A stretch of 64,000 bases of DNA from Promerops cafer (taxonomy: Eukaryota; Chordata; Aves; Passeriformes; Nectariniidae). The notes beneath the pieces are model-generated. The model worked only from the letters and a program-made list of their open reading frames with translations, ran no database searches and was not told the origin of the DNA. The stretch spans positions 890,767 to 954,766 of the forward strand of contig VZSE01013367.1 of NCBI GenBank assembly GCA_013398275.1, written 5' to 3'. Each line of letters starts with the position of its first letter. The first letter of the stretch is position 1. Positions 62,481-64,000 of this stretch are shown piece after piece. Made by a program: the position numbers and the translations under genes.

Positions 62481-63724
62481 AGGATTCAACATGTCTTCAT
62501 ATCACACTCTGCATCAATTGTATTCTATGATTATTACCCAAGGTCTTGGAGTGCTGAAAGTCACATGCTACAAACAAACATGTGGCAAGCATTTTTATGC
62601 CTGGTTAGAAAAGATAGTCATACTCCAAGTACATGACCAAAGTTCAACAAAAAGGACAGCACGTATGCAAACAGTCAGAGCTGCTCAGAACAGACTACCA
62701 GCCTCAGCAGCATATGCTGAAATTTAAGAAGCCCAAGGAACTTCCCAGGGGGAAAATTTAGTCTGTTCTGAAGATGCCAATGCTATAAATGTGCCACTTC
62801 TGGCAATCATACTTTGCAAGGCTTAATCTGTCTTGAAGACCCAAATAAGTCTTCATTTAATCTCATTAACTATACTGATGCCTGATCCTTTGTAACTCCA
62901 GATAATTCTACTGATGCTTGGTGATATTTTACAGATGCAACTTTTTATACACTGTATAAAATTCTTAGCTCTTGAACACTGAGGCACCCCTAGAGGCTTT
63001 AATGAATTTCTATGCTCCCCACAGTTGTCTAGTGCTTGTCTTGATTTTTCAATGTGGATTTTTCCTGAGATTTCTTTTGACTCATCCAGTCCTAGAAGAG
63101 CAGGTAATATACACTATAAAGAAAACTGGTGCTAAGTCAGGAGTCTAGTAGATTTCTTAGCACCCTGTACAGGGATGAGATGGGATTACCCACCAGTGTT
63201 TATTTTTAGCTTATGATCTATGGTCTTGGGTTAGGGGAAGCAGATCTTTTAAATTAAGAATTCTATCACGACAGAAACCCCAGGCAACAAGGATATTGCT
63301 ATAAAAGATAACAGATGCTTTAAGCAGAGCCTACTATCACCTAAACCAGGGGAGAACAGGGACTTCTTTCCCCACTCTTAATCTTTCATTGTGCTTTTAG
63401 CTCTCATTTTGCCCAGTCCACTATTCTCCATGGAGGTAATTACAGAGAAAAGTGCGTCCTTGCCACTTTCCTGCTTTCCAAGGGTCCTCTATAATTCTGT
63501 GTTCATGAAGAGCCAGTTAGACTACAAGTTCATTTCCTCATCCTCCCTCTCCATCTCCTTTACCCTTTCTCCCTCATTCATCTGGGGAGCCCTAAGCAGC
63601 TCCTCATACCCCCAGAGTGGTTAATTTCCTTGCAATTTCTTACAAGATGACTCTGCTCACTTCACCGGAGAGCCGCTAGACATGCATGAAGGCACTTCTG
63701 GCAGTCAAGTAGGTGATACCTTAC

Positions 63725-63771
63725 CTCCTCCATCATCTGATGCCTCCAGGCTCTGCTGTCTGAGACGATGG
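63725..63771 (-). CDS. IFT43: IFT43 coding exon (47 bases)
   Basis: This encodes HRLRQQSLEASDDGG, preceded by one base of a split codon and followed by the G that starts the Asp codon of the next exon. It corresponds to the FRLRPQSLNGSDYGG segment of the human protein, with matching length. The acceptor is TTTGCTGCAG before 63771 and the donor GTAAGG after 63725. The residues are less conserved than the later exons, but phase, length and the S-D-x-G-G-D junction make the assignment secure. Confidence 0.9.
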
Positions 63772-64000
63772 CTGCAGCAAAGCACAAGAAAGAATTTCAA
63801 TTGCAAGCCCAGAAAAACATCTTGTTGTGCCCCCTTCCTCCCCACAAACTTCATAGCCTGTCAAGGAGAGAGTTTCCAAGTATGCTTGTCCCGCATGGAA
63901 GACTGATCTTCCATACCCCTCATGGCTGGGCTCAGCAGAAATCTCAGCTTAAGCAAGATGTACCTAAGACAAACCCCTAGGCTGCAGATAGTAGGGCCTG
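63772..64000 (-). other. IFT43: IFT43 intron (partial, to the right edge)
   Basis: Intron upstream of the exon at 63725-63771. The exons for the N-terminal part of IFT43 and its promoter must lie beyond 64000. Confidence 0.8.

Larger units (their letters stand above)
51979..63724 (-). other. IFT43: IFT43 large intron (about 11.7 kb)
   Basis: This spans from the donor at 63724 to the acceptor at 51979. It contains a GC-rich CpG island (about 52900-53470), an inverted duplication (53073-53266 and 55991-56157), and two candidate regulatory blocks (58440-58990 and 61730-62480). The remaining sequence shows no recognised exon or repeat. In mammals IFT43 lies head-to-head with TGFB3, so enhancers inside this intron could act on either neighbour; that is inference. 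Confidence 0.85.

Noticed and set aside
1..64000. Prokaryotic-style systems (operons, CRISPR arrays, phage modules, toxin-antitoxin pairs)
   Set aside because: No direct-repeat arrays, no tandem co-directional genes and no long open frames. The sequence has vertebrate gene structure throughout.

Overview
This window is nuclear DNA of a vertebrate, almost certainly a bird. It has small, widely spaced protein-coding exons with GT-AG splice sites, CpG-rich islands, CR1-type retroposon remnants, and a solo LTR that closely follows an endogenous-retrovirus LTR layout I know from bird genomes. No prokaryotic operon, phage, plasmid, CRISPR array or rRNA/tRNA gene is visible.

Two genes are supported, both on the minus strand. 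On the left is the 5' end of GPATCH2L: a CpG-island promoter near 7.0-7.4 kb, a probable 5'UTR exon ending at 7252, a large first coding exon (5668-6326, 219 codons plus two bases), and then an intron that runs off the left edge. On the right is the 3' part of IFT43, a subunit of the intraflagellar-transport A complex. Its last five coding exons (63725-63771, 51906-51978, 50650-50725, 50244-50306, 49347-49457) join in frame, with consensus donors and acceptors at every junction inside the window. The 5' exons lie beyond position 64000. The gene order IFT43 then GPATCH2L, in the same direction, is that of human chromosome 14q24.3.

Between them lies a gene desert of about 42 kb (about 7.4-49.2 kb). 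I see no convincing exon there. It holds old CR1 tails, simple repeats, and a series of islands rich in TAAT-type homeodomain cores, GATA cores and CpG. These look like candidate conserved regulatory elements, near 10.1-10.6, 14.7-15.1, 18.4-18.7, 20.5-20.7, 24.3-24.7, 26.5-26.7, 31.1-31.3, 37.9-38.4, 41.0-41.4 and 42.4-43.1 kb. Two more lie in the large IFT43 intron, near 58.4-59.0 and 61.7-62.5 kb. These calls rest on composition and motif density only.

The most unusual structure is in that intron. A GC-rich segment at 53073-53266 recurs in inverted orientation at 55991-56157. The second copy ends in a perfect 21-bp inverted repeat with a 24-nt loop where the first copy has only an imperfect one. 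This pattern is expected from template switching or hairpin-mediated repair. I found no evidence for a novel multi-gene system. Most long open frames in the window look like chance.
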